A model generated the notes under the pieces. The model had not been told where the DNA came from. It was given only the letters and a program-made list of their open reading frames with translations, and made no database searches. A program made the position numbers and the translations under genes. A stretch of DNA of 27,350 nucleotides from an uncultured Megamonas sp. (lineage in GTDB: Bacteria > Bacillota > Negativicutes > Selenomonadales > Selenomonadaceae): the NCBI GenBank assembly GCA_900554895.1, contig USIX01000010.1:1-27350 (forward strand), in the 5' to 3' direction. Positions 1 to 7,102 of the stretch are shown in pieces. The stretch's first letter is position 1, and every line of letters begins with the position of its first letter.

Positions 1-89
1 TAGCAGATTATCATAGTTATGAAACCGACATTATGGCGGGTTTTGGCATATTCATTTCCGGGATTGCCAAGACCGACGATTATTTTCAT
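1..89 (-). CDS. pth: Peptidyl-tRNA hydrolase, 5' end only (partial)
   Basis: The reverse strand reads [20 protein letters not shown] followed by VGF, the diagnostic N-terminus of bacterial peptidyl-tRNA hydrolase (VGLGNPG, then TRHNVGF). This enzyme cleaves the ester bond of peptidyl-tRNAs released prematurely from ribosomes and recycles the tRNA; it acts as a cytosolic monomer. The start is ATG at 87-89, preceded at good spacing by a GGAGG ribosome binding site. The gene runs off the left edge, so only about 29 codons are visible. After VGF the frame reads ITMIIC, which does not fit the family pattern VGFxxxDxLA. A one-base shift would give a better match (xNYDNLL), so a frameshift or divergence at about position 18-20 is possible. 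The family call rests on the first 23 residues and is firm. Confidence 0.85.
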   Translation of the reverse strand, partial: MKIIVGLGNPGNEYAKTRHNVGFITMIIC

Positions 90-143
90 TAATAAAAAAC
101 CTCCAAAATAAAATTATAATTATATTCTATCATAAGTATTCAA

Positions 144-1016
144 CTAATCAGTAATAAAATAATTCAGTAAGAAATCTTTGAAATGGTGAACGGCAGGGGT
201 CATAGACCTGTATTTGAGCCAACACAGATAAATGGCACGTCGACACGGCGGATTTTTTATCGGCAATAGTACAGGCGGATTGTTAAGATTATTGTTGGCA
301 GGAATGAAGGCGACGCCTAAATTGGCATTTACCAAGCTGGATATCACTTCCAGGCTGTTGATTTCAAAGGCGATATTTGGGGTGAAGCCGACTTTGCGGC
401 AAAGGTCGCTGGTGATTTCCCTTAAACCGCATTCGGAAGTTAAGCTGATAAGGGTTTCAGTTGCAATATCCGACAGATTTACAGATTTTTCGGAGGCAAG
501 GCGATGCTGAGGAGCAACCGCTAAGAATATATCTTCTGTTAAAATTTTTTGACAGTGAATGGAATTGTCATTTAAAGGGAAAAAAGACAGACACAAATCA
601 ATTTTTCTTTGCAGTAAAGCCTGTTTTATTTTCTCCTGTTCGGTAATCTGCAAAAGGTGGAATTGTCCGTGCGGATTTTGAGACAGATATTTTGTTAAAA
701 TGTTGGGAAGCAGACGGGATGAAGTAGCGGCAACGACGACTTTATGATTTTCCGATTGAATTAAATCATTTATTTCGCGTTTACCTTCCTCTAGTTCGTA
801 AAAACAGCGGTCGACTCTTTGCAGAAAAATTTTTCCGTATTCATTGAGTTTTAAACGTTTCTTCCGTCGTTCAAACAGAGGAGTACCTAAATCTTTTTCC
901 AGACGGGCAATTACTTTGCTTAAAGAAGGTTGGGAAATATGCAGTTCTTCTGCGGCGTGCGTTATATTTTCCAGACGGGCGACATATTGGAAGTATTTTA
1001 ATTGAAGCAGTTCCAT
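144..1016 (-). CDS. LysR-family transcriptional regulator
   Basis: A 290-residue LysR-type regulator. Residues 2-60 are the winged helix-turn-helix (ITHAAEELHISQPSLSKVIA then RLEKDLGTPLFERR), followed by a substrate-binding-like effector domain of normal length. The start chosen is the ATG at 1014-1016, which has an AGGAG-type site just upstream; a TTG 15 codons further upstream is open but the extra residues are not family-like. It is divergent from the MFS transporter gene at 1111 across a 94-bp AT-rich gap, the classical LysR arrangement, so it probably controls that transporter and itself. The ligand cannot be told from sequence. Confidence 0.9.
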   Translation of the reverse strand: MELLQLKYFQYVARLENITHAAEELHISQPSLSKVIARLEKDLGTPLFERRKKRLKLNEYGKIFLQRVDRCFYELEEGKREINDLIQSENHKVVVAATSSRLLPNILTKYLSQNPHGQFHLLQITEQEKIKQALLQRKIDLCLSFFPLNDNSIHCQKILTEDIFLAVAPQHRLASEKSVNLSDIATETLISLTSECGLREITSDLCRKVGFTPNIAFEINSLEVISSLVNANLGVAFIPANNNLNNPPVLLPIKNPPCRRAIYLCWLKYRSMTPAVHHFKDFLLNYFITD

Positions 1017-1110
1017 CAATAAATCTCCTATATAGCTTTTAAGGAATGTTTTTATAATCAATTATATATTTTAAATTATAATTACACAACATTATAATGA
1101 AAGAGTTATT
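1017..1110. promoter_or_regulatory. Divergent LysR/MFS promoter region
   Basis: This 94-bp AT-rich gap between divergent genes contains the perfect inverted repeat TATAAT-CA-ATTATA at 1053-1066, a plausible LysR-type T-N11-A site. TATAAT hexamers at 1077-1082 and 1093-1098 could serve the transporter; the second would give a very short leader. No clear TTGACA-like -35 is seen. In DNA this AT-rich, short palindromes are partly expected by chance. Confidence 0.35.
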
Positions 1111-2292
1111 ATGATAGATTGGCGAGGGATTAATTTGTGGAATAAGAATTTTGGCATTGATGTTGTGGAAAATATGATTGTGTACACGGTTTTTTATCTG
1201 ATTACAGTAGTCATTGTTGATTATGCCGTGAGGGATTTGTCCGCTTCGCCCAGTGAGGCAGGATTGGCGGCAGGTATTTTTATTATAGCCGGGCTTGTCG
1301 GACGTATGCTGGCAGGAAAATGGATTGCAAGTGTCGGTATGAAAAAAATGCTGTATATCGGCTTAGTAATTTTTTTAGTAGCGACATTGCTGTATTTTGG
1401 CGTGGAAAATCTGTTTATGCTGTATATAGTACGTTTTCTGCACGGATTGGGGTTCGGTATATCATCAACATCGACGGGAACGATTGTAGCGAAGATAATT
1501 CCGAAAGGAAGGTACGGAACGGGGATAGGTTATTATGCTCTCAGTGTTACCGGTGCGACGGCACTAGGCCCTTTTTTAGGCATATATCTTTATCAAAATG
1601 GAAATTTCGATTTGATTTTAATTTTGTGCAGTATATTGCTGTTTTTTAATTGTATTATGGCAGTGATACTGAAAGTTCCGGAAATGGAACTGACGGAAGA
1701 GCAGATGCGTGAAATAAAGAAATTCAGCCTGAACAGCTTTTTTGAAAAGAAGGCTTTTTCCATATCGTTTATTGGTGCTTTTATGGGACTATGCTATGCC
1801 GGTATCGTAAGTTTTATTTCTTCATATGCCAGAGAGATTGGTTTGGCAGATGTAGGCAGTCTGTATTTTGTTGTTTATGCCGTATGTATTTTGCTGTCAA
1901 GACCGTTTGTCGGTAAACTGTTTGACGATAAAAATGAAAATTTTGTGATGTATCCGTCCTTTATATTTTTTGCCGCAGGCTTGTTTTTGCTCGGAATAAT
2001 GGATAACTGGTGGTTGTTTTTGCTGGCAGGCGTCTTTGTCGGACTGGGTTACGGCAATTTTACGCCGGTTGGACAGGCTATAGCCGTAAAAAAAGCCCCA
2101 TCTCACCATATCGGATTGGCAACAGCGACTTTTTTCGCAATTTTCGATGCCGGTATGGGGATAGGACCGTTTATTTTAGGCTTTGTCGTTTCGCAGACAG
2201 GTTTTCGCGGGCTGTATATGGTATCAGCGGCGATTATTATTGTGGGCATGATTTTATATTATTTTTGGCACGGAAGATACATAAAAAATTAA
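1111..2292 (+). CDS. MFS transporter (12-TM, YhhS-like)
   Basis: A 393-residue polytopic inner-membrane protein with the twelve hydrophobic segments of the major facilitator superfamily. The loop after TM2 carries a motif-A-like sequence (GRMLAGKWIASVGMKKML), and the second half repeats it weakly (SRPFVGKLFDDKNENF). The sequence around LSASPSEAGLAAGIFIIAGL resembles the YhhS-like branch often annotated as sugar or drug efflux carriers, but the substrate cannot be inferred. The ATG at 1111 follows a weak GAAAGAG site. It is divergent from the LysR gene, which probably regulates it. Its stop overlaps the stop of the convergent crp/fnr gene by four bases, and no terminator is seen between them. 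Confidence 0.85.
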   Translation: MIDWRGINLWNKNFGIDVVENMIVYTVFYLITVVIVDYAVRDLSASPSEAGLAAGIFIIAGLVGRMLAGKWIASVGMKKMLYIGLVIFLVATLLYFGVENLFMLYIVRFLHGLGFGISSTSTGTIVAKIIPKGRYGTGIGYYALSVTGATALGPFLGIYLYQNGNFDLILILCSILLFFNCIMAVILKVPEMELTEEQMREIKKFSLNSFFEKKAFSISFIGAFMGLCYAGIVSFISSYAREIGLADVGSLYFVVYAVCILLSRPFVGKLFDDKNENFVMYPSFIFFAAGLFLLGIMDNWWLFLLAGVFVGLGYGNFTPVGQAIAVKKAPSHHIGLATATFFAIFDAGMGIGPFILGFVVSQTGFRGLYMVSAAIIIVGMILYYFWHGRYIKN

Positions 2293-2960
2293 AGTTTTTC
2301 CAAAGCTTTTTTATTTAAAATCGTAACTTTACCGCGAGTCAGTTCAACGTAATTTTCCGTAGAAAAATATTTCAGCATACGAGTTACTACTTCACGTGCT
2401 GTGCCCATGAGTTTTGCTATCTGTTCATGCGTCATATTGATTTCATTTGAGTTGGTTGCATGGCTTTCATTGAGGAGAAATTCGGCAAGCCGTTTGTCAA
2501 AACTTATAAAAATCATCTGCTGCATTGCCCATGTTACGGTGCAGAGGCGCTGCGTCGCCAATTTGTACGTTAAAGCTTCAAGATAGATGTTTTCCTGCAT
2601 GATGCGGGAAAATGCACACGGCAGTATCTGAATTAATTCGCAGTCGGTCAATGTGTCGATATAAATGTCGAAAGTAATATCCCGGATGACGCAGGAAGCG
2701 GACAAAATACAGATATCGCCTGTATTCAAGCGGTAAAGTGTTATTTCTTTGCCCTGTTCAGATAAAGTGTAAACGCGCAGTGTTCCCTGTTTAATGATTA
2801 AAATACCGCTGCAGCCGGCGGATGTATTTTGAATGAGCGAATTCTTTTTTACGGAAAGTAAAGAAGCATTGTCAATAATAATCTGCTGCTGGCTTGAAGT
2901 AAGTTTATCCCAAGCGGGAAAATGGGAACTTAATAATTCATGTTGGTTTTTATTCAGCAT
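2289..2960 (-). CDS. Crp/Fnr-family transcriptional regulator
   Basis: A 223-residue regulator with an N-terminal cyclic-nucleotide-binding-like beta-roll (CSGILIIKQGTLRVYTLSEQ, then GKEITLYRLNTGDICILS) at about residues 20-130 and a C-terminal winged HTH with MTHEQIAKLMGTAREVVTRM at about 170-200. There is no N-terminal four-cysteine cluster, so it is not a classical oxygen-sensing Fnr. Scattered cysteines (SAGCSG, SASC) leave redox sensing open. The ATG at 2958-2960 follows AGGTGA. It is the last gene of the bcr-tetR-crp operon, starting only four bases after the tetR stop, and converges on the MFS gene with overlapping stops. The effector is unknown. Confidence 0.9.
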   Translation of the reverse strand: MLNKNQHELLSSHFPAWDKLTSSQQQIIIDNASLLSVKKNSLIQNTSAGCSGILIIKQGTLRVYTLSEQGKEITLYRLNTGDICILSASCVIRDITFDIYIDTLTDCELIQILPCAFSRIMQENIYLEALTYKLATQRLCTVTWAMQQMIFISFDKRLAEFLLNESHATNSNEINMTHEQIAKLMGTAREVVTRMLKYFSTENYVELTRGKVTILNKKALEKL

Positions 2961-2964
2961 ATGT

Positions 2965-3558
2965 TCACCTGGATTTTATATTAATATTGAAAAGCATAGG
3001 CAGTTTATTCGCCAATTCATATAGAGGTGTGCTGTCTTTTCTTGTCATGGTCAGAATAAGAGCACCTTCTGTTAGAATAACGGCATTCATGGCAAAAAAA
3101 TCGGCTGTGTCCGGTTCAATGCCGTATTGAATGAATTTTTGCCGATAAATGGACTGCATATGAGCGAAAATTTCCTGACAGCGGGTACGTATTAATTCAT
3201 TAGAAGAAAAAGTTTCCAAAGCAATTAAGCTGATGGATATATTATCTTTATCCTCACGCGGATTATCAATATCTTCCTGGACTTTTTGCGCAATGTATTG
3301 CAAATGCTTTTGAAATCCTTTGAGAGGATTGTCATACTGGGATAAAGTATCGGTTATTTCATTATATATTTTCTGTGCCGTCAGTTCTAAGGATTCGATG
3401 GCGAGCTGTTCTTTGCCGTGCGGAAAATAATAATATAGTGAACCTTTCGGAGCACGGCTTTTTTGAAGAATTTCATTTATGCCGGTGGCGTGATATCCTT
3501 TATTGGCAAATAAAACGGAAGCAGTATGCAGAAACATTTCTTTTGTCGTATTTTTCAT
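2965..3558 (-). CDS. TetR-family regulator, LmrA/YxaF type
   Basis: A 197-residue TetR-family repressor. The N-terminal HTH reads FANKGYHATGINEILQKSRA then PKGSLYYYFPHGKEQLA, characteristic of the LmrA/YxaF branch that controls multidrug efflux in Firmicutes. The C-terminal ligand domain has that branch's pattern (LIALETFSSNELIRTRC... LTEGALILTMTRKDSTPLYE). It is the middle gene of the operon, 15 bp after the Bcr/CflA pump and 4 bp before crp/fnr. It most likely represses its own operon through the ATAGACC-containing site upstream of the pump gene. An inducing drug-like ligand is inferred from the family, not seen. Confidence 0.9.
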   Translation of the reverse strand: MKNTTKEMFLHTASVLFANKGYHATGINEILQKSRAPKGSLYYYFPHGKEQLAIESLELTAQKIYNEITDTLSQYDNPLKGFQKHLQYIAQKVQEDIDNPREDKDNISISLIALETFSSNELIRTRCQEIFAHMQSIYRQKFIQYGIEPDTADFFAMNAVILTEGALILTMTRKDSTPLYELANKLPMLFNINIKSR

Positions 3559-3573
3559 GAATGTAACCTGCCT

Positions 3574-4800
3574 TTAGATTTTTTCTGATTTTTTGACGTA
3601 TTTTTTAGTAATGATGAGGAAGATGCAAAATGCAACGATTTCCGCCAGAGCGATGACAAGTGCAGTCGGAACGGCTGTACTGCCACCGCCTATACCGACA
3701 ATCGGAGCTACAAGGCTTCCGGAAATGCTGGAAAAAAATCCGAGTAGAGCAGAAGCACTGCCTGCTACTTTTTTCTGTGTCTGCATGGCAAGTGAGAAAC
3801 TGGTGGCACCGGTAATGGCAAGTGAAGTTTCCGACAGCAACAGAAATACAATTAAAATATAGATATTCAGGTCAAGTAAAACACCTATTAAGAATAAGAC
3901 ACCGAAAAATACGCCTTGACATAAACCGATAAACAGCAATTTATCGTCAGCGACACGGCCTGTTAAAATATTGGTCAGTTTGCCGAAACACATCATGCCG
4001 ACACCGACAAAGGCGAATACGAAAGAAAACTGCTGCGGACTAAAGCCGTAGATACCCTGCAGAATAAAAGGCATACCGGAAATGTAAGCGAACAGCGAGC
4101 AGAAAATGAAAAATTGAATGGCACATAAACTGGCAAAATAAGGACGGGCGCACAAGCTGAAAAATATTTTCAGGACTTGGGAAAGATTGCCGCGAATACG
4201 TTTTTCTTTCGGCAGACTTTCTTTGTATTTGCATGCGGAAAGTACGATTATAATCAGGCTGGCAAATGCCAGGATGACGAAAACGCTTGTCCACGGGAAA
4301 AATAAGAGAAGCTGTCCGCCGAGTACTGGTGCAATAATCGGAGCGATACCTTGAATAATCATTACCGTTGACAGAAATTTTGTCAGCATGGTGCCGCTGT
4401 AAACGTCACTGGCAATGGCACGACCGATTACGAGTGCGGAAGAAGCAGCAAAGCCGCCGATTAAGCGGGCAAAAATGAACAGATGGATAGACGGTGAGAC
4501 AATGCAGGCGATAACGGAAATCGTAAAAAAAACCAAACTGAAAATAAGCGGTTTCTGTCTGCCGTAAATATCACTTAATGGACCAGCAATAATCTGTCCG
4601 ACGGCAAGACCGATGAGCCATGTTGTTATGGTCAGCTGAACCATAGAGGGAGTAGTGGAAAAATACATGGTAATTTCCGGAAATGCCGGCAGGTACATAT
4701 CGGTGGCCAGTGGTCCTATTGAACAGATTAAGGCTAAAAGCGTGATTAAAAAAGTATTATTATTAGAAGTAATCGTCGGTTGATTGATAACTTTATCCAT
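3574..4800 (-). CDS. Bcr/CflA-family multidrug efflux MFS transporter
   Basis: A 408-residue inner-membrane drug:H+ antiporter. The N-terminus has the Bcr/CflA hallmark ATDMYLPAFPEI at the end of TM1, motif A as GPLSDIYGRQKPL after TM2, and about twelve hydrophobic segments. Members export bicyclomycin, sulfonamides or chloramphenicol-like compounds, but the substrate here is not determinable. The ATG at 4798-4800 follows an AAGAAGGAT site. It is the first gene of an operon with tetR and crp/fnr, which makes it the likely structural target of the TetR regulator. The C-terminus is lysine-rich (KKYVKKSEKI). Confidence 0.9.
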   Translation of the reverse strand: MDKVINQPTITSNNNTFLITLLALICSIGPLATDMYLPAFPEITMYFSTTPSMVQLTITTWLIGLAVGQIIAGPLSDIYGRQKPLIFSLVFFTISVIACIVSPSIHLFIFARLIGGFAASSALVIGRAIASDVYSGTMLTKFLSTVMIIQGIAPIIAPVLGGQLLLFFPWTSVFVILAFASLIIIVLSACKYKESLPKEKRIRGNLSQVLKIFFSLCARPYFASLCAIQFFIFCSLFAYISGMPFILQGIYGFSPQQFSFVFAFVGVGMMCFGKLTNILTGRVADDKLLFIGLCQGVFFGVLFLIGVLLDLNIYILIVFLLLSETSLAITGATSFSLAMQTQKKVAGSASALLGFFSSISGSLVAPIVGIGGGSTAVPTALVIALAEIVAFCIFLIITKKYVKKSEKI

Positions 4801-4835
4801 AAAAATCCTTCTTTCTTACAATATAATAAAATTTA

Positions 4836-4866
4836 ATTATAACAATCGGTCTATATAATTATATAG
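4836..4866 (-). promoter_or_regulatory. Candidate TetR operator over the bcr-tetR-crp promoter
   Basis: Read on the minus strand, 4836-4854 is ATAGACCGATTGTTATAAT, an imperfect inverted element beginning ATAGACC that resembles LmrA/YxaF-type operators as I remember them. Its 3' end is a TATAAT that could be the -10 of the operon. Directly upstream, 4851-4866 is the perfect 16-bp palindrome CTATATAATTATATAG. The co-transcribed TetR gene makes an autoregulatory operator likely. No convincing -35 element is seen. Confidence 0.45.
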
Positions 4867-4903
4867 CAAAAAATAAAAGTAAAGTCAATGAGACTTTACT
4901 TTT
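4867..4903 (-). terminator. Intrinsic terminator overlapping the DUF4405 stop codon
   Basis: A perfect 12-bp stem, AAAAGTAAAGTC (4875-4886) with GACTTTACTTTT (4892-4903), encloses a 5-base loop. On the minus strand a T-rich tail (TATTTTTT, ending at 4867) follows. The stop codon of the small membrane protein (4896-4898) lies inside the stem, so translation to the end would delay folding. The other side is less T-rich, so the minus direction is favoured. Confidence 0.75.
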
Positions 4904-5123
4904 TCTTTGTTTTAAAAATGTTTTTTATCCAGACACTGTTGTCGATTAAATGGACAATCATAAAAATAATCATAATATAACCGCAGTAGATATGAAAATT
5001 CTTCATCAGCTTTCTGTCGAACAAAGCTATATGGAAATCCATACAGATACCCGTTACGGCGATTATGAAAAAAACAACAGCCAGAACGAAGAATGTCAGA
5101 CGCATACGAGGTAACTTGTTCAT
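4896..5123 (-). CDS. Small His-containing two-TM protein (DUF4405-like)
   Basis: A 75-residue protein with two hydrophobic helices at about residues 8-28 and 44-63 and a basic C-terminus (KTKKK). Histidines at 31, 44 and 58 sit near the helix ends (GICMDFH; FHIYCGYIMIIFMIVHLIDN), the layout of DUF4405 and related small cytochrome-b-like membrane proteins, where paired histidines may hold haem. The ATG at 5121-5123 follows AGAAGGGAT. It is a single-gene unit bounded by its own terminator and by a long upstream region with a 16-bp tandem repeat. Haem binding and any redox role are inferred from the His pattern; no redox partner gene is adjacent. Confidence 0.6.
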   Translation of the reverse strand: MNKLPRMRLTFFVLAVVFFIIAVTGICMDFHIALFDRKLMKNFHIYCGYIMIIFMIVHLIDNSVWIKNIFKTKKK

Positions 5124-5156
5124 CTAAATCCCTTCTTTTTTCAGTGATAAATATTA

Positions 5157-5188
5157 ATTGTGTTGATAAAATATTGTGCTGATAAAAT
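5157..5188 (-). repeat. 16-bp tandem repeat upstream of the DUF4405 gene
   Basis: On the minus strand ATTTTATCAGCACAAT (5173-5188) is followed immediately by ATTTTATCAACACAAT (5157-5172), 15 of 16 bases identical. A partial third element (ATTTATCACTG) follows at about 5142-5152. The repeats lie 34 to 65 bp upstream of the DUF4405 start, within or next to its promoter, and look like tandem operator sites. Confidence 0.6.
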
Positions 5189-5209
5189 TTAAAGAAAAAA
5201 TTTTTAAAA

Positions 5210-5275
5210 GTGCCAGTTCGGCACAATATAATATAAAAAGAAATGCCTTAATTCGTAGCTCGCTTAGAAATTTAT
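5210..5275. repeat. Short hairpin and dispersed-repeat fragment
   Basis: This part of the 310-bp gap between the DUF4405 gene and the phosphatase holds a small hairpin, GTGCC-AGTTC-GGCAC (5210-5224). It is followed at 5252-5273 by a 22-bp segment (TTCGTAG..CGCTTAGAAATTT) that recurs at 16663-16684 with only two differences. The rest of the gap up to 5340 is AT-rich with nothing recognisable. Confidence 0.5.
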
Positions 5276-5339
5276 TATAAATAATTATACTACTTTTTTA
5301 TTAGATGAAAATTAAAATTTTTTTAAAATCAGATTAAGT

Positions 5340-5388
5340 ATTACAAAAACTTCACACGGTTTTTATAAAAGCATCACATACGTATAAT
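5340..5388 (+). promoter_or_regulatory. Candidate Pho box and promoter of the phosphatase
   Basis: Four direct hexamers repeat at exactly 11 bp: ATTACA (5340), TTCACA (5351), TTTATA (5362) and ATCACA (5373). They are followed by a perfect -10 TATAAT at 5383-5388. The pattern matches the TT(A/C/T)ACA repeats with 11-bp period bound by PhoP in Bacillus. The repeats cover the -35 region, as expected for an activator. The DUF47-PiT operon carries the same geometry. Confidence 0.6.
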
Positions 5389-5433
5389 ACAATAAACACA
5401 GTGTTCATATTTATAAAAGGAGCTGGGTTTTAT

Positions 5434-6999
5434 ATGTTTAGTTTAAAAAAGGGTAAAAAAAGAATGTTGGCTCTCTGCCTCACTGCGGCATTGAGTGTAG
5501 GCTCATTAACGGCTTATGCAGCTACTGAGTATTGGAATGATGCTTCAACAGTGCCGGGTTATACGACAAAAACGGTAGTATCGCAAAATACTGACTGGGC
5601 ACAATGGAAAGCCAACTGGGACAAAATTAAATCTAATCATGAACAGGTTGCGCTTACTCCTGGTGCAGATTTTTCAAAACTCAATTTTGGATGGTATTCC
5701 AAAACGAAAGTCAATGAAGCTGTGGTAAGAGTTGCTGATAATAAGGAAATGAACAATGCCAAAGAATTTAAGGGTACTTGTCAGGCCGGTACAGTAATCG
5801 GCGGCGTGCAGTATTATACGAATAAAGTAACTGCTGACGGTTTTAAGCCGAACAGTACATATTACTATCAGGTACAGATAAACGGTCAATGGCAGGATGT
5901 ACATGAATACAAAACGGGTGACCCGCACAATTTCAGTTTTATGTATGTAGGTGACCCTCAGATTGGTGCTTCTAAAGGACAAGTTCCGTCTGACGGCAGT
6001 GAAAAGCAGTCCGGCGATATAGCGGCAAGAAATGATGCGTTCAACTGGAATAAAACTATGAACAGCGCACTTGCACAGCATCCGGAAATCAACTTCCTCG
6101 TTTCTCCTGGTGACCAGATTAACGAACCGGCCGGTGATGGCGATGCAAGCAAATTGCAGCAGCAGGAAGCTGAATATGCAGGATATCTTTCTGCAACGGC
6201 ATTCCGCAATTTACCGCAGGCCGTAGCAATCGGTAATCATGACTGTCTGACTCCGGGCTGGCAGAACCACTTTAATGCGCCGAACATGTTCACGGAAGAA
6301 GCTAATCCGACGGCAGCAGGTCATGGATATTATTATACTTATGGCAGTGCACTGTTCATCGTTATCAATGCCAATAACTACAATGCAGCAGACCATAAAG
6401 CATTAGTTGAAAAAGCCGTAAAAGCAAATCCAAATGCTAAATGGCGTATTGTCGTGATGCACCAGGATATTTACGGCAGTGGTTTAGACCATTCCGACTC
6501 CGATGGTATCATTTTGCGCAATCAGTTGACACCTATTTTTGATGCCAACGATATCGATGTAGTATTACAGGGTCATGACCATACGTATGCCCGTACTTAT
6601 CAGCTTACAAGCAAACCTGGTCAGTATGACAGCTTTGATGAATTCAAGGTAGCAGGTCAGCATGGTCAGAACCATAACATTTTAGATGAACGATTAAAAG
6701 CAGATAAAGCGTTCAAAGATTATTATGAATCTCAGAACCGCTGCTATACGATTGCTGATATGAAACAAGGCACACTTGTAAATCCTGACGGCGTATTCTA
6801 TATGACATCAAACTCTGCAACAGGTTCTAAATTTTATAATCTGATTGAACAGAAACAAGATTATGTAGCAGCTCGCAGCCAGACATGGAGACCGACTTAT
6901 TCCGTAATCAATATCACGGATGAAAAATTCACTATTAACACATATGATGCAGAAACAGGTACACCAATTGACCAATCTTATAGCATCATTAAAAAATAA
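5434..6999 (+). CDS. Secreted purple-acid-phosphatase-like metallophosphoesterase
   Basis: A 521-residue exported protein. Residues 1-30 form a signal peptide (basic KKGKKR, hydrophobic core, likely cleavage after AYA). Residues about 60-165 form a beta-sandwich/FN3-like domain as in purple acid phosphatases. The metallophosphatase core follows with all five metal-site blocks: GDPQIG (D174), GDQ (D227), GNHD (N268, H269), VMHQ (H343) and GHDHTYAR (H381, H383). Such enzymes hydrolyse phosphomonoesters or related phosphate esters outside the membrane using a two-metal centre. The chosen ATG (5434) starts the signal peptide and has AGGAG upstream; a GTG 11 codons earlier is in frame but would spoil the signal. 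It is monocistronic with its own terminator. The candidate Pho box upstream suggests phosphate starvation control. Confidence 0.9.
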   Translation: MFSLKKGKKRMLALCLTAALSVGSLTAYAATEYWNDASTVPGYTTKTVVSQNTDWAQWKANWDKIKSNHEQVALTPGADFSKLNFGWYSKTKVNEAVVRVADNKEMNNAKEFKGTCQAGTVIGGVQYYTNKVTADGFKPNSTYYYQVQINGQWQDVHEYKTGDPHNFSFMYVGDPQIGASKGQVPSDGSEKQSGDIAARNDAFNWNKTMNSALAQHPEINFLVSPGDQINEPAGDGDASKLQQQEAEYAGYLSATAFRNLPQAVAIGNHDCLTPGWQNHFNAPNMFTEEANPTAAGHGYYYTYGSALFIVINANNYNAADHKALVEKAVKANPNAKWRIVVMHQDIYGSGLDHSDSDGIILRNQLTPIFDANDIDVVLQGHDHTYARTYQLTSKPGQYDSFDEFKVAGQHGQNHNILDERLKADKAFKDYYESQNRCYTIADMKQGTLVNPDGVFYMTSNSATGSKFYNLIEQKQDYVAARSQTWRPTYSVINITDEKFTINTYDAETGTPIDQSYSIIKK

Positions 7000-7022
7000 T
7001 AAATTAAGCAGATAATATATAA

Positions 7023-7065
7023 TTAACTGCGGCGAAGTATAATTGCTTTACCGCAGTTTTCTTTT
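7023..7065 (+). terminator. Intrinsic terminator of the phosphatase gene
   Basis: Stem AACTGCGG (7025-7032) pairs with CCGCAGTT (7051-7058), followed by TTCTTTT. The 18-base loop region contains a few more pairable bases (AAG/CTT). It lies 24 bp after the phosphatase stop. Confidence 0.75.
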
Positions 7066-7102
7066 AAAAAATTTTATTTATTTTAGAGGAGCTTGGCATT
7101 AG

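Noticed and set aside
5674..6081. 135-codon antisense frame inside the phosphatase gene
   Set aside because: The plus-strand protein has a signal peptide and all five metal-binding blocks; the antisense frame has none of a gene's features.
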